64,000 bases of DNA from positions 1,364,001 to 1,428,000 of the forward strand of contig NC_092605.1 in assembly GCF_047663525.1 (NCBI RefSeq), read 5' to 3'. Each line of letters starts with the position of its first letter. Within the stretch, counting starts at the first letter, position 1. Origin of the DNA: Anas platyrhynchos. Taxonomy: Eukaryota > Chordata > Aves > Anseriformes > Anatidae. This document shows, in pieces, positions 32,690 to 44,195 of the stretch. The position numbers and the translations under genes were made by a program. The notes under the pieces are model-generated. The model was not told where the DNA came from. It searched no databases and saw only the letters and a list, made by a program, of their open reading frames with translations.

Positions 32690-35600
32690 ATCAGGTGTTA
32701 ATAGACGGGGGGGTCAAATAAACGGTGGGGAGATGTAATCATGCAGAAGGCGCCCTTCAAAAGTCTGGGAATAAATTAAAAAAATGAAGCAGACAGCGAG
32801 GGGAGGGCTATTTCGGTCTCCTCCGAGCACGTGGTGGGTAACCTCCCCCCTGCAGCCCCCCCCCCCCCAGGGCCGGGGAGGAACTGGGTTAGCAGGGCAA
32901 GCAGGAGGGATCTGCAGGAGGGGAGGGGGCGCAGCTCACCCGGCCCCTTCCCCAAAACGGAGCCCTGTGGGGATGCTGGACGCTTCTGGCTGCCCCCAGG
33001 CTGCCCCCCCACCCCCTCACAAAAAGGATTTGTCCTCGGCCGCCCGCCGTACCGTGGGGGGGGGAGACCCCCTGCCGATCAGGGGCACGTTCTCGTAGCG
33101 TGGGTTCCCCCCGAAGAGCACGGCTTGGTTCCTGGGGGGGTGGAAAAAAACCTCAGAGGGGGGCACAGGGCGAACCCTGCAATCCCCGGGGACCCCCTGG
33201 GGGAAAATTTGGGTCTCACGGGGGGGGGGAAAATTTGGTCTCACATGTACTCGGAGACGGGGGCGTTGGAGATGGTCTGCGCGGGGGGGTGCAGGCTGCT
33301 CTGGCTGCCCAGGCTGCTGCTGTAGCTGCAGAAGCTGCGGAGCTGCCCCCGCGCCGGGTTGTGCGCGGCGATGCGGCGCGCCTGCGGGTTGAAGGGGTCC
33401 TCCTCGTCCATGTCATCGTAATCCCGGTCCCTGCGAGGGGGGGGTGAGGACACCAAAATCACCCCCAGGGTGCGTGTGGGGGGGATAAAAACAAAATGGG
33501 GGGGGTCTCTCCAGGCTCACCTGCCCGCCAAGTGCTTCCAGGCGCGCGGCGTGGCGCAGATGATGGTGGAGAAGGAGGCGGCCACCAGCAGGGAGAAGAG
33601 GACGAGGTAGAGCAGCCCCTCCACCCCGTCGTAGCAGATGCCGATCAGGGCGTCCAGGTAGTCCTGAGGCAGGACACAAAAATTTGGGGGGGGGGTTAGG
33701 GGGAGCTCTGGGAGCTGCCCGCACCCACCCCGGCCCCCCCATGCCCACCTTGTGCAGCCCCCGGCAGTCCAGCATGGCCGTGAGCTGGTGCAGGCTGGTC
33801 TCCGAGGCGTTGAGGAGCTGCTGGACCCCCAGGAGGTCTTTCTGCAGGGAATGGGGAGGGAGGGGGGTGAGAAAAGGGGAGCAGGGAGGGGGTGACCCCC
33901 CCCACACATACCTCACCCCATACCTCAGCCATGGGGAAGAGGGGCAGAGCGAACTGGATCAGCCCCTGGGTCTGGATCTGCATGGTGGTGAGCGAGCGCT
34001 GGAGGACGGTGAGAGCCTGCGGGGGGGGGGGGGGGGGGAATTATTAGGGCCCACCACCCAGCCAGCCCCCACCCCGAGGGGCTCTGCGCCCCCCAGTACC
34101 TGCTGGAAGGGGTTGCTCAGGCTCTGCTCGCAGTACAGGTAGTAGTGAGCCACCTCTGCGAAGCAAATGAGACAGCAAAGCAGTGTGAGCCCCCCCAGGG
34201 GGTTAAAAGCAGCGTGGGGGGGGGGGCTCAGCGCAAAGCACGGCCCCCTTGAGACCCCAGGGATGTTTTGGGGTGCCCCACAGCCGGTCCTTACCCGCGC
34301 TGATCTCGCTCTCTGTCTGGTTCATGATGAACTTGTCCGGGGCCACGCAGAAATCGCTGGTGCCCTGCAGGGGGGGGGACGAGACGGAGCACGGTGGGGG
34401 CCGGGAGGGCTCTGAGCTGCCCCCCCCCCAACCCTACAACCCCCACTCACCACCGCTGCCGCCGTGTCCAGGGCCACGGAAGCCCAGCTGAGGACGAGGG
34501 TGAGGAGCCCACAGCACAGCATCCTGCGGGGAGAGGGGGGTGAGCACCGCGGCACGGCCCCCCCGGGGGGCACCCAGCGCCCGGCCCCCCCCCCCCGGGC
34601 ACTCACACGGTGAGGAGGCAGCGGGAGCGCTTGGCCAGCCCCAGGCAGCCCAGCAGGCAGACGGCGAGGACGAGGATGAAGAAGAGGAGGTAAGCCAGCC
34701 ACCTGGGGGGCAGAGGAAGGCCACCATCAGCTGGTAGCCCCCCCCCAGAAAGGAAGGAAGGGGGTGCTCGGGGTGGGGGGCTCACCGGTAATACTCCACG
34801 TAGGCAGCACGGGCGGCCAGGGTGGTGAGCTGGGCGCTGACCCCGTGCCAGGGGGGCAGCCCCGAAAGTTGTAGGATCACGGTGGCTGCCAGCTGCTGGA
34901 GGAACTTGAGGGTCTGCAGGTAGTCGGCCCGGGGGGCCAGCACCTCGCTCAGCCTCCCCAGGTGCTGCTCCAGCCCCCCCCGCAGCCGCTGCGTGCTGCC
35001 TGCGACCTGCGGATGGGGCGCAGCGAGGGGTCAGCGTGGTTGGGGGGCACGGATAGAGGGTGACGCCCGGCTAAATATGGGTTTAGGGGGGTCCTAATGA
35101 GAGCTGGGCAGGCTGACGCCCTCCAAAAGCAAATTTTTGGGTCCCCAAATCCACGGTGGCGCCCAGGGGTGCAGCAGGGAAGGGGAAGGGTGGCAGAAGC
35201 CCGGCGGGGACGGCCCCGGCGTGGATAACAAGGCACAAAGGCCCCATTCTATGGGGCTGACGTCAGCCTCCTGCGCTCGGCCTCGGGGAGCTGTAGGGCT
35301 GGGGAGGGGTCCCCTGCAGCCCCCCAACCCCGCAGCGGGACCACCAGCCCCGTTCCGGGTTCCCCAGAGCCTTTTTTTCCCCAAAAAAAAGGGTGGGGAG
35401 GAGCTGCGGGAAGGCAGAGCAACCCCCCCGGGGGGGCTCAAAGGGGGTCGGGGGTCCCTGCCCCACAGCCCCTACCAGGGCGTCGATGCCGGTCAGGGTG
35501 TGGTTGGCGTTGTCCAGGGCGTAGAGGAGCTGGTAGACCCCATCGTTGGTCTCGCTGTTCCCATAAAAGCCGATCCCGACGGCCGTGCTGCGGGGACAGA

Positions 35601-37774
35601 GCGGGTTAGGGATGGGGAAAGGCTCACCCCAAAGCTTTGGGGTTGTGGGGACACGGGGGGGGAAAGGGGGGCTCCCCGGAGCAGCCTGGTGGAGGCAGAC
35701 CCCGGGGAGATGGGGACGGCACCGCAATGGGGATGGCACCGCAATGGGGTGACCGCAGGGTATGGGGACACCCAAACCCGGAGCTGCTCAAGGTAAAGCA
35801 AATTTGGGGAACCCGCTGGAGGAAACCCCCCGGTGAGGAGCAGCAGCGTGGGCAGAGCTCAGAGCCTCTCCATGCCCCCCCCTCCCTGCCCCCAAAAACA
35901 CCGCCCGCGGGGCCGTTCGCCCCCATGGGGTCCCTAAAGGCTCTCGCGGCTCCAAGCAGCCCCCACCGGGCTCTGATATTTTGGGGTGGGGGTCACAGCT
36001 CGTGGATTTGGGGGGGGTGGCGAGCACCGTGCACAAATGCGTGCCCCCGGGGCTGGGGGGGCGATCACGGGGCGAGCACGCCGGGCTCATGAGTGACGTC
36101 TCCCTGCTCCGGGATGCATTTGGGGCCGGACACTGCCCGGGGAAAAAGAAAGCCTTTGTCTGGAGCAGGGCGAAAAGCGGCCGCGTGCTGGCCCAGCCCG
36201 GATGGGGGGCTCAGGGGGGGGCTCCTGGGGGTGGGCAGGGTGAAGGAAGGGAGCGCTGCCTGCTGCAGGAGAGCCCCCCGCCTTAATTGCTGCGGCCACA
36301 ATTAAAGGGTAGCCCCGCAGGGGGGCTGCCAGCTGGGTCACGCTGCCGCCCGCCATCTGCTCCGTGCTGGGATTAAGCACCCGGCCCCGCTGCTGCAGAC
36401 TGGGATTAACTGGGAGGGCGGCACGGCCACTGGGGGGGGGGGGGGACGGGGATGGGGGTCCAGGGGTGCCCGGAATGGCTACAAGGGGATGGGGGGGTGC
36501 CCAGCACGGTCACGGGGGGGGGGGGGGGACACAATATTTAAGCCTCCAGCACCCAAATCTGAACGGGGTGGGGGGGGGACGCGGTGGCAGGACCCCCCCC
36601 AGGTCTCACCAGCAGATGAGGCCGGCGGTGACGGCCATCCAGGTGACACAGCAGGAGTGGGGCCGCTTGGGGTCGGGCTCCTCGTCCCTCTTGCAGCAGC
36701 ACAGGCACAGCAGGTAGGAGGTGAGGAAGAGGAGGTTGAGGCCGAGGCAGACGGCAGCCACCAAGCCCAGGAACAGCAGCGACTGGGGAGGAAAAAAGAG
36801 ATGGGGGGGGGACACGGGGACGCTCAGCACCCCCCGGGTCCTGCTCCCCCGGGGGGGGGATTTCACCGCATCCCCCAGCTCCCCACGGGACGGTCACGGG
36901 GAAGAAAGAGGAAGCGGCACCGTCCCTGTCCCCGCTGCCCCCCCCTTGTCCTCACTGCCCCCCCCCCCCTTGTCCTCACTGCCCCCCCTTGTCCCCGCTG
37001 TCCCCCAAATTGTCCCTGCTGACTCCCCCCTTGTCCCCGTTGCACCCCCATTGACCCTGCCATCCCCCCCCTTGTCCCTGCTGTGCCCCCCCTTGTCCCC
37101 ACTTTCTCCCCCCTTGTCCCTGCTGCCCCCCCAAATTGCCCCCACTGCCCCCCCCTTGTCCCCGTTGTTCCCCCCCCTTGTCCCTGCTGCCCCCCCATTG
37201 TCCCCGCCGTGCCCCCCCTTGTGCAGGACACAGGGTGAGGAGCCGAGGATGCTGGGGGGGGGCTGCAACGAGTGCTCAACGCTGCCCCCCCCCCCAGTAC
37301 CCCCCAGTTCCCCCAGTACGGCTGGGGGCTCACACAGCCCCTGCCCCACATCGGGGACCCATTACAGCCCGGCTGGGGGGGGGAGCATCACCGGGAGGGA
37401 AGCGAGGCCCCGTTATCGGGGGGGGGGGGCTGCATGCGTGTCCCCCCCTCCCTTAACACGGTGATGGGGGGGGGGGACCGAGCCCCGGGTGGGGTCCTAC
37501 AGGAGGGGGGGGGCACGAAGCGGAGATAACGAACCGGGAGGGGGACACGGGGGGGGACAGGAACCGAAGGGGGGGTCACGAACCGGGACGGGTGGGGGTC
37601 AGGAACCGGGAGGGGGGGGTCAGGAACCGGGGGGGGGGTCGGTACCTGCTGGTATTCGGGGTCCCGCGGGCGGAAGGCGGCGGGCACGGGCTGCAGGCGC
37701 AGGTCGCGGTGCGGCACCCCATGCAGCCAGGCCGCCCACCAGGGCGCCAGGTAATCGGCACGGGCGGGGGGCAT
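31802..37774 (-). CDS. TTYH2: Tweety family member 2
   Basis: Fourteen coding exons on the minus strand: 37774-37646, 36782-36610, 35587-35476, 35006-34786, 34702-34607, 34523-34451, 34364-34295, 34155-34100, 34016-33924, 33841-33749, 33663-33521, 33430-33245, 33131-33053 and 31882-31802. Phases agree throughout and give 534 residues, equal to human. Five membrane segments are visible at about 46-72, 86-107, 213-238, 245-266 and 385-410. Large extracellular loops carry glycosylation sites such as NHT, NQT and NAS. The tail has YDDMDEEDPFNPQARR and FGGNPRYENVPLIGRGSPPPTYSP, whose PPTY is the PY motif bound by NEDD4-family WW domains; it is split by the last intron. The tweety family is reported as volume- or calcium-linked anion channels, although structures also suggest lipid roles. 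The protein acts at the plasma membrane. Confidence 0.97.
32652..32691. repeat. (AAAT)n microsatellite in TTYH2 intron 13
   Basis: About ten perfect AAAT units follow a CAAAACGAG-rich stretch. Confidence 0.95.
36930..37225. repeat. C-rich minisatellite in TTYH2 intron 1
   Basis: More than ten imperfect copies of CCCCCCTTGTCCCCGCTG or close variants, about 18-27 bp each. On the transcript strand these read as G runs separated by CAGGGACAAG, so the array is prone to G-quadruplex formation. Confidence 0.9.
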
Positions 37775-38882
37775 GGCCGGGACCGGCACCGGGACCGCCA
37801 CCGGGACCCGGGACCCGGCACCGGCACCGGGACGGGGCCGCCGATAGCGGCGCGGGATGGGCGGGGGGAGAGGCGCGCCAGCGCGCCGCAGGCTCCGCCC
37901 CCTCCCGCCAGGCCACGCCCCCTGATGGGGAGGCCACGCCCACCTGGTGGCCACGCCCACTCCTCGTGGCCACGCCCCCCGAGTCCCTCCAGGAATGGGG
38001 ACGCACCGAGCTCCCCCCTATAGGGCACCGAGCCCCAGCGGTATGGGGTATCAAACCCCACAGCCTGGTATAGGGGAATTGCTCCCCCCCTGAGGGGGCT
38101 GCACCATAATGATGTAAGGGTCTTACACCACATCAGCCCCTGCTGTGGGGTATCAAACCCCATAACCTGTTATAGGGGAACTCCTCCCCCTGAGGGGGCT
38201 GCACCCCATCAGCCCCTGCTGTGGGGTATCAAACCCTATAATGCCCCTGGTGTGGGGTATCAAACCCCATAACCTCCCCACCATAGGGGAACTGCACCCC
38301 AACACCTCCCCGCTATGGGGCCATCAAACCCCATAATCCCCATTATAGGGGCACTACACCCCCCATAAGGGAACCGCACCCTGATACTACAAGGTCAGCA
38401 GACCCCATCACCTCCCCGTTATAGGGGAACTGCTCCCCCCCTTAATGGAACTGTTCCCTAATCCTACAAGCACCCTGCACCCCATCACCTCCCCTCTATA
38501 GGGCCATAAAACCCCATAATCCCCATTATGGGGGCACTGCTCACCCCTTGAGGGAACTGCACCCTAATGACCCAAGGGTCATCACCCCCTGCTATAGGGC
38601 CGTGCCCCCCCCTCTGCCTGCAGCAGGGACCGAGCACATTTGGGGCCCCCCCCGAGCACCCCGGGAGCAGCCGAGGACATCCCGGGTGGCCCCAAAACCA
38701 AAAACCCCCTTCCCTTGGGCATTTGGGGGCGCCCCCTGCTCGAGACACCCCCCTCAGCCCAGTATGATGGAGCAGGGCCGCCTTCGTGTCCCAGTGCTCA
38801 CCAGTTCACCCCCCTTCCCCACCAGTGGCGGCACTGGGTGCACCGCCCGGGGTTGTTTTCCCAGCAAGGCCAAAACCCCACA
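37775..38882. other. TTYH2 promoter region and gap to the RPL38 3' end
   Basis: The first 150 bp upstream of the TTYH2 start is a CpG block with GACCCGGGACCC-type runs and no TATA box, the likely TTYH2 promoter. The rest up to the RPL38 polyadenylation site is non-coding and largely a degenerate minisatellite, listed separately. Confidence 0.65.
38020..38600. repeat. Degenerate minisatellite upstream of TTYH2
   Basis: Imperfect copies of modules TATAGGGGAACTGC, TCCCCCTGAGGGGGCTGCACC and GGGTATCAAACCCCATAAC recur in shuffled order. The TGAGGGGGCTGC part and the CCCCTATAGGGG-like parts are small inverted repeats. Unit length is about 45-70 bp and variable. Confidence 0.8.
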
Positions 38883-38900
38883 GCCACAAAAGATTTAATT

Positions 38901-38906
38901 TTTATT
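38901..38906 (-). terminator. RPL38 polyadenylation signal AATAAA
   Basis: Exact AATAAA on the minus strand, only 35 bases after the RPL38 stop, giving the very short 3' UTR expected of a ribosomal protein mRNA. Confidence 0.9.
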
Positions 38907-38940
38907 GTAACGAATGTGAAGAAATCCGGACAGAAACGGT

Positions 38941-40886
<1,946 letters not shown>

Positions 40887-40914
40887 GGCTCCGGGCCGGC
40901 TCCGCTGGCTCCAA

Positions 40915-41165
40915 CCTAGGGGCAGACACAATCCAAGATGGCGGCCGCGCATCCAACCGCCGCCCCCATCGCCCGCCCCCCGCGTTCTCCCCGCGCCCCC
41001 CCGCCCGCCATCGGATCTCCCGCACTCCCCTCTTCCTCCCCGAAGCGCCCCGGCTCCCCCCGGCCCCGCGAGGCCGTGGATGGCGGCGGATTCCGCGGCC
41101 CCCCCCCCCTCCGCCACTCACGGCTGCGGCCTGCGGGTAGAAAGAAGCGGCCACTTCCGCATCCG
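40915..41165 (-). promoter_or_regulatory. RPL38 promoter, TOP start and non-coding exon 1
   Basis: On the minus strand a pyrimidine tract CTTCTTTCTACCC begins at about 41147, matching the terminal oligopyrimidine start of ribosomal protein mRNAs. An ETS/GABP site GCGGAAGTG lies just upstream (41152-41160). Exon 1 would end at 41122 before GTGAGT, and exon 2 would start at 40915 after CCCCTAG and carry the ATG. A YY1-type GCCGCCATCTTGG (about 40933-40945) lies just downstream of the start, as in many ribosomal protein genes. Confidence 0.75.
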
Positions 41166-41439
41166 GGCCTTCACCCCCGCCTCTAGCCCCGCCCCTCGCA
41201 GCGCCGCTACGGAGCGGGCCGAGGGACAAAAAGCTTCAGGGAACGCGCGGGGCCCTGAACGCGAATGTGGGGGGGCCCAGCCCGGCCCCGTCGCGGGGGT
41301 CGCGGTTTGGGGTCGGGGTTTGGGGGGCTCCGTGTCCCCCCCCCTAGACCTTCAGGGCTCCGCCGTGGCCCCGCGGTCTGTGGGGTGGGTGCAGTGCGGC
41401 TGCTTGGCCACCAGAGAGAGCCGGAGCCACGCTGATAAA

Positions 41440-41872
41440 AAACACCCCCAAAAAAACCCCAAAACGCCCCCAAACAACCCCAAAACAACCCCAAACCGCC
41501 CCAAAACAACCCCAAACCGCCCCAAAGCAACCCCAAGCCGCCCCAAAACAACCCCAAATCGCCCCAAAACACCCCCAAAACAACCCCAAACCACCCCAAA
41601 ACACCCCCAAAACAACCCCAAACCGCCCCAAAGCAACCCCAAACCGCCCCAAAACACCCCCAAAGCAACCCCAAATCGCCTCAAAACAACCCCAAACCGC
41701 CCCAAAACAACCCCAAAACAACCCCAAACCACCCCAAAGCAACCCCAAACCGCCCCAAAGCAACCCCAAACCGCCCCAAAACAACCCCAAAACAACCCCA
41801 AACTGCCCCAAAACAACCCCAAAACAACCCCAAACCGCCCCAAAACAACCCCAAACCGCCCCAAAGCCCTGC
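41440..41872. repeat. C/A-only minisatellite upstream of RPL38
   Basis: About 20 copies of a 21-bp unit, CCCCAAACCGCCCCAAAACAA, have an inner period of about 10-11. The plus strand has almost no T and G only in CCGC and AAAGC. The opposite strand is a series of GGGG runs 6-7 bases apart. The long frames on both strands come from the repeat. Confidence 0.96.
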
Positions 41873-41925
41873 TGTGCTTTAAGGCCCGGTGGGATCGGGG
41901 CGCTTTGTCCCCGGGGCACGGAGAG

Positions 41926-41945
41926 CTCGTGTGAGCTCACACGAG
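41926..41945. repeat. Perfect 20-bp palindrome
   Basis: CTCGTGTGAG is followed directly by its reverse complement CTCACACGAG. It stands about 50 bp beyond the RPL38-side minisatellite. The arms contain GTGTGA/TCACAC, a brachyury/T-box-like half-site, in inverted pairs. Confidence 0.9.
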
Positions 41946-42059
41946 TGTGCACAAACACCCAGGAGGGGGGGCACCCATGGGTGCCAGCAGGGACGGGATT
42001 TGGGGTGGGGGGGTCTCCAAAAACCCCCGTTAACAGGGAACTGCAGCCCCAGGGGGGGC

Positions 42060-42210
42060 TCGGGGTCTGCTTTATCCCTGTCCCTTGCACACCCCATCCC
42101 TTGAGTGTCCCCGTCCCTTGCACACTCAATTCCTTGCACGTCCCCGTCCCTTGCACACCCCATTTTTTGCACACCCCATTTCTTGCACACCCCATTTCTT
42201 ATCTCCAGCC
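42060..42210. repeat. Short degenerate repeat of CCTTGCACACCCC
   Basis: About nine copies of a 14-18 bp unit with the core CTTGCACACCCCAT and variation in the first half. Confidence 0.8.
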
Positions 42211-42364
42211 CCACTCCCCCCCCACTAATTACCACCAGCACTGCAATTAGGAAAACCCTTCCCGGCACCGGGGAGCGGCCGTGCCCCCCCGTAGCCCCCC
42301 GATCCCTCCAGGATGGGGACGAGGATTTTTTGGGGGGGCTCCCGTGGGTGGGACGCCCCCAGCC

Positions 42365-42570
42365 CAAGCGAGCTGTTTAATTATTTGATTTACTTGTCTC
42401 GTCTCCGACCGGCTGAGCTACTCTGCTGCTCCTTAATTGCTTCAAAAGTTGAGCAGTTTTTCATGTTTTAAGGAGTGCTGAGTTGTGTAATTAAAGCACT
42501 GGCAGCGTAAATCAACGGCGCGGAAGAAAGACAGCAGAGAATGAAGCCAGCTCCTTGGCAGGGCAATAAA
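42365..42570. other. Candidate conserved non-coding element (low-GC block)
   Basis: The sequence drops sharply in GC and carries TTAATTATTTGATTTAC near 42377, CCTTAATTGC near 42431 and GTAATTAAAGC near 42487. There is no frame with coding character. Homeodomain cores (TAAT/ATTA) at this density in a GC-rich setting suggest an enhancer. Conservation cannot be tested here. Confidence 0.4.
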
Positions 42571-42719
42571 ACCAAAACGGCTCGGAAGGAGCAGGATCTG
42601 GTCCTGCCCCCGCCTCCAAAATCGCCAGGTTTTGGCCCAAAACGCGGTGTGGCCTCGCTGCCGCAATCCCCTCGTCCCACGGCCCCTGCGCCTGCCCAGC
42701 AAGGCGTTCCCGTTCCCGC

Positions 42720-43030
42720 CTGGGAATGGGTTTGCTTTTACTTTATTAATATTATTTAAAGGGCAGAGTGGGCGTATAAATCAACAAAAATAATTCATGA
42801 GAGTCGTTAGCTCCTCGAAGATGGGATCTTTTCATGTCTGGCTTTAAATTAAAAAAAAAAATAATAATAAATAAATAAAGAAAAGAGCCACCACGTTCTG
42901 AAACTGCAGCTTTTAAAACACATCAAATGCGCTTCCTCCCCGTCTCCCACCGGCCCCGGCTCCTCCGCGTCATGAAATTCAATTAGCATCCTTAATTCAC
43001 CCTCTGGCTACCGGGTTTAGATTAAAACCT
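42720..43030. other. Candidate conserved non-coding element (low-GC block)
   Basis: AT-rich with TTTATTAATATTATTTAAAG near 42741, an ATAATTCATGAGAGTCGTTAG block near 42790 and GAAATTCAATTAGCATCCTTAATTC near 42975. Part of it (42845-42885) is plain A-rich low complexity. Confidence 0.35.
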
Positions 43031-43154
43031 CCTTCTGGTCCTGCTCGGGAGGAGCGGTGCCGAGGGCACGGCGCGTTTAACCCCGCTGCTTGGGGGCTGC
43101 CACAACCTGGGGGCACTGCGCGGTGCGGGGTTTGGGGAGCAGCTCTCCCAGCAG

Positions 43155-43227
43155 CCTTCCTCCTCCTCCTCCTCCTCTTCCTCTCCTCCTCCTCCTCCTT
43201 TTCTTTTTCCTCCTCCTCCTCCTCCAG
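43155..43227. repeat. (CCT)n pyrimidine tract
   Basis: More than 60 bases are pure C and T, chiefly CCT triplets with TTTCTTTTT interruptions, so the tract is a candidate triplex-forming sequence. Confidence 0.9.
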
Positions 43228-44054
43228 GCCGCTCTGGGATGCGTTTTTAGGAACCCCAGGGCGCACCACCAGGCCCCCAGCCCCCTGCTTGGCACCCAGT
43301 GCCCCCCATCTCCCCCTCCCCAGACACTTCCCACCCGCGGGCGCTGCGGGGCGAATCGTCCCCAGCTCGGTGTCCCCGTGCCCTTGGGGACAGCGGGGAC
43401 GCGGTGGCCACCCCGCAGCAGCTCACACAGCATTTGATGTGCAGCCGGCGCGGCGCTGGCAGCCGGCGAGCTGCGCGTGCCGCCCGGCGATTAGATCCTA
43501 TCGCCTTATCAGCCGCAGCAGCAAGGAGGGCTCGGGGCGAGGGAGGAGGAAATAACAAGCAAAAAACATAAAAAAAAAGGAACGGGAGAAGTGATTTGTC
43601 TCTCCCCTCCTCCTTCCAGAGGTCTGATTTGAAGTCAAGCAGCCACCGAGGATCCTCTGCCTTCGGCTCCCTCCGGCAGTGCCAGCTCTCCGCGCGTGCC
43701 GGGGAGCTGCTTGCGGCAGGGCTCTCTGTCAAAGCTGTGTTTACTCACACAGGGGCAGCCGTGTTTTTATTAGGCATAATTACGCTATCCTTAATGTAGC
43801 TGCAAACCATTTTTCCCGGAGCTGCTGTGCAGGAGGGGAGGGTGCCGCTTGGAGAACCGTGGGGCTGTCCTCTGCCTGTGCCAACGCTCGCTGTGGCTCC
43901 GGGTGTCCCTGCAGCCACTCTGGGTGTCACTGCTGGTCCCCAGGGTCTGGTCCTGCTCCCCCAGCTCCAAGCATCCCTCTGGGAGCAGAACATCTTCTAC
44001 TTTCACATCCCTGCAGGGATGGGGGCACCCTGCCAGGGGGAGCCCGTTTTTTGG

Positions 44055-44195
44055 AGACGTGCGTGCCAGAGCTGTGCACGGCTGAGATGTGCGAGCCCCA
44101 GATGTGCTGTGCCGAGGTGCGCGTGGCCGAGACGTGCGTGGTGAGATGCCCAAGCTCGAGGGGTGCACAGCTGAGACGTGCGAGGCTGGGATGTG
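44055..44195. repeat. Degenerate repeat with core GAGATGTGCGAG
   Basis: About seven loose copies of GCTGAGATGTGCGAG(G/C)C, 15-22 bp each, with C-to-T and G-to-A changes between copies. The drift suggests an old array. Confidence 0.6.

Noticed and set aside
41344-42195. 283-residue minus-strand frame with FGVVLG-like repeats
   Set aside because: Same minisatellite on the other strand; the apparent Gly-Val protein is a repeat artefact.
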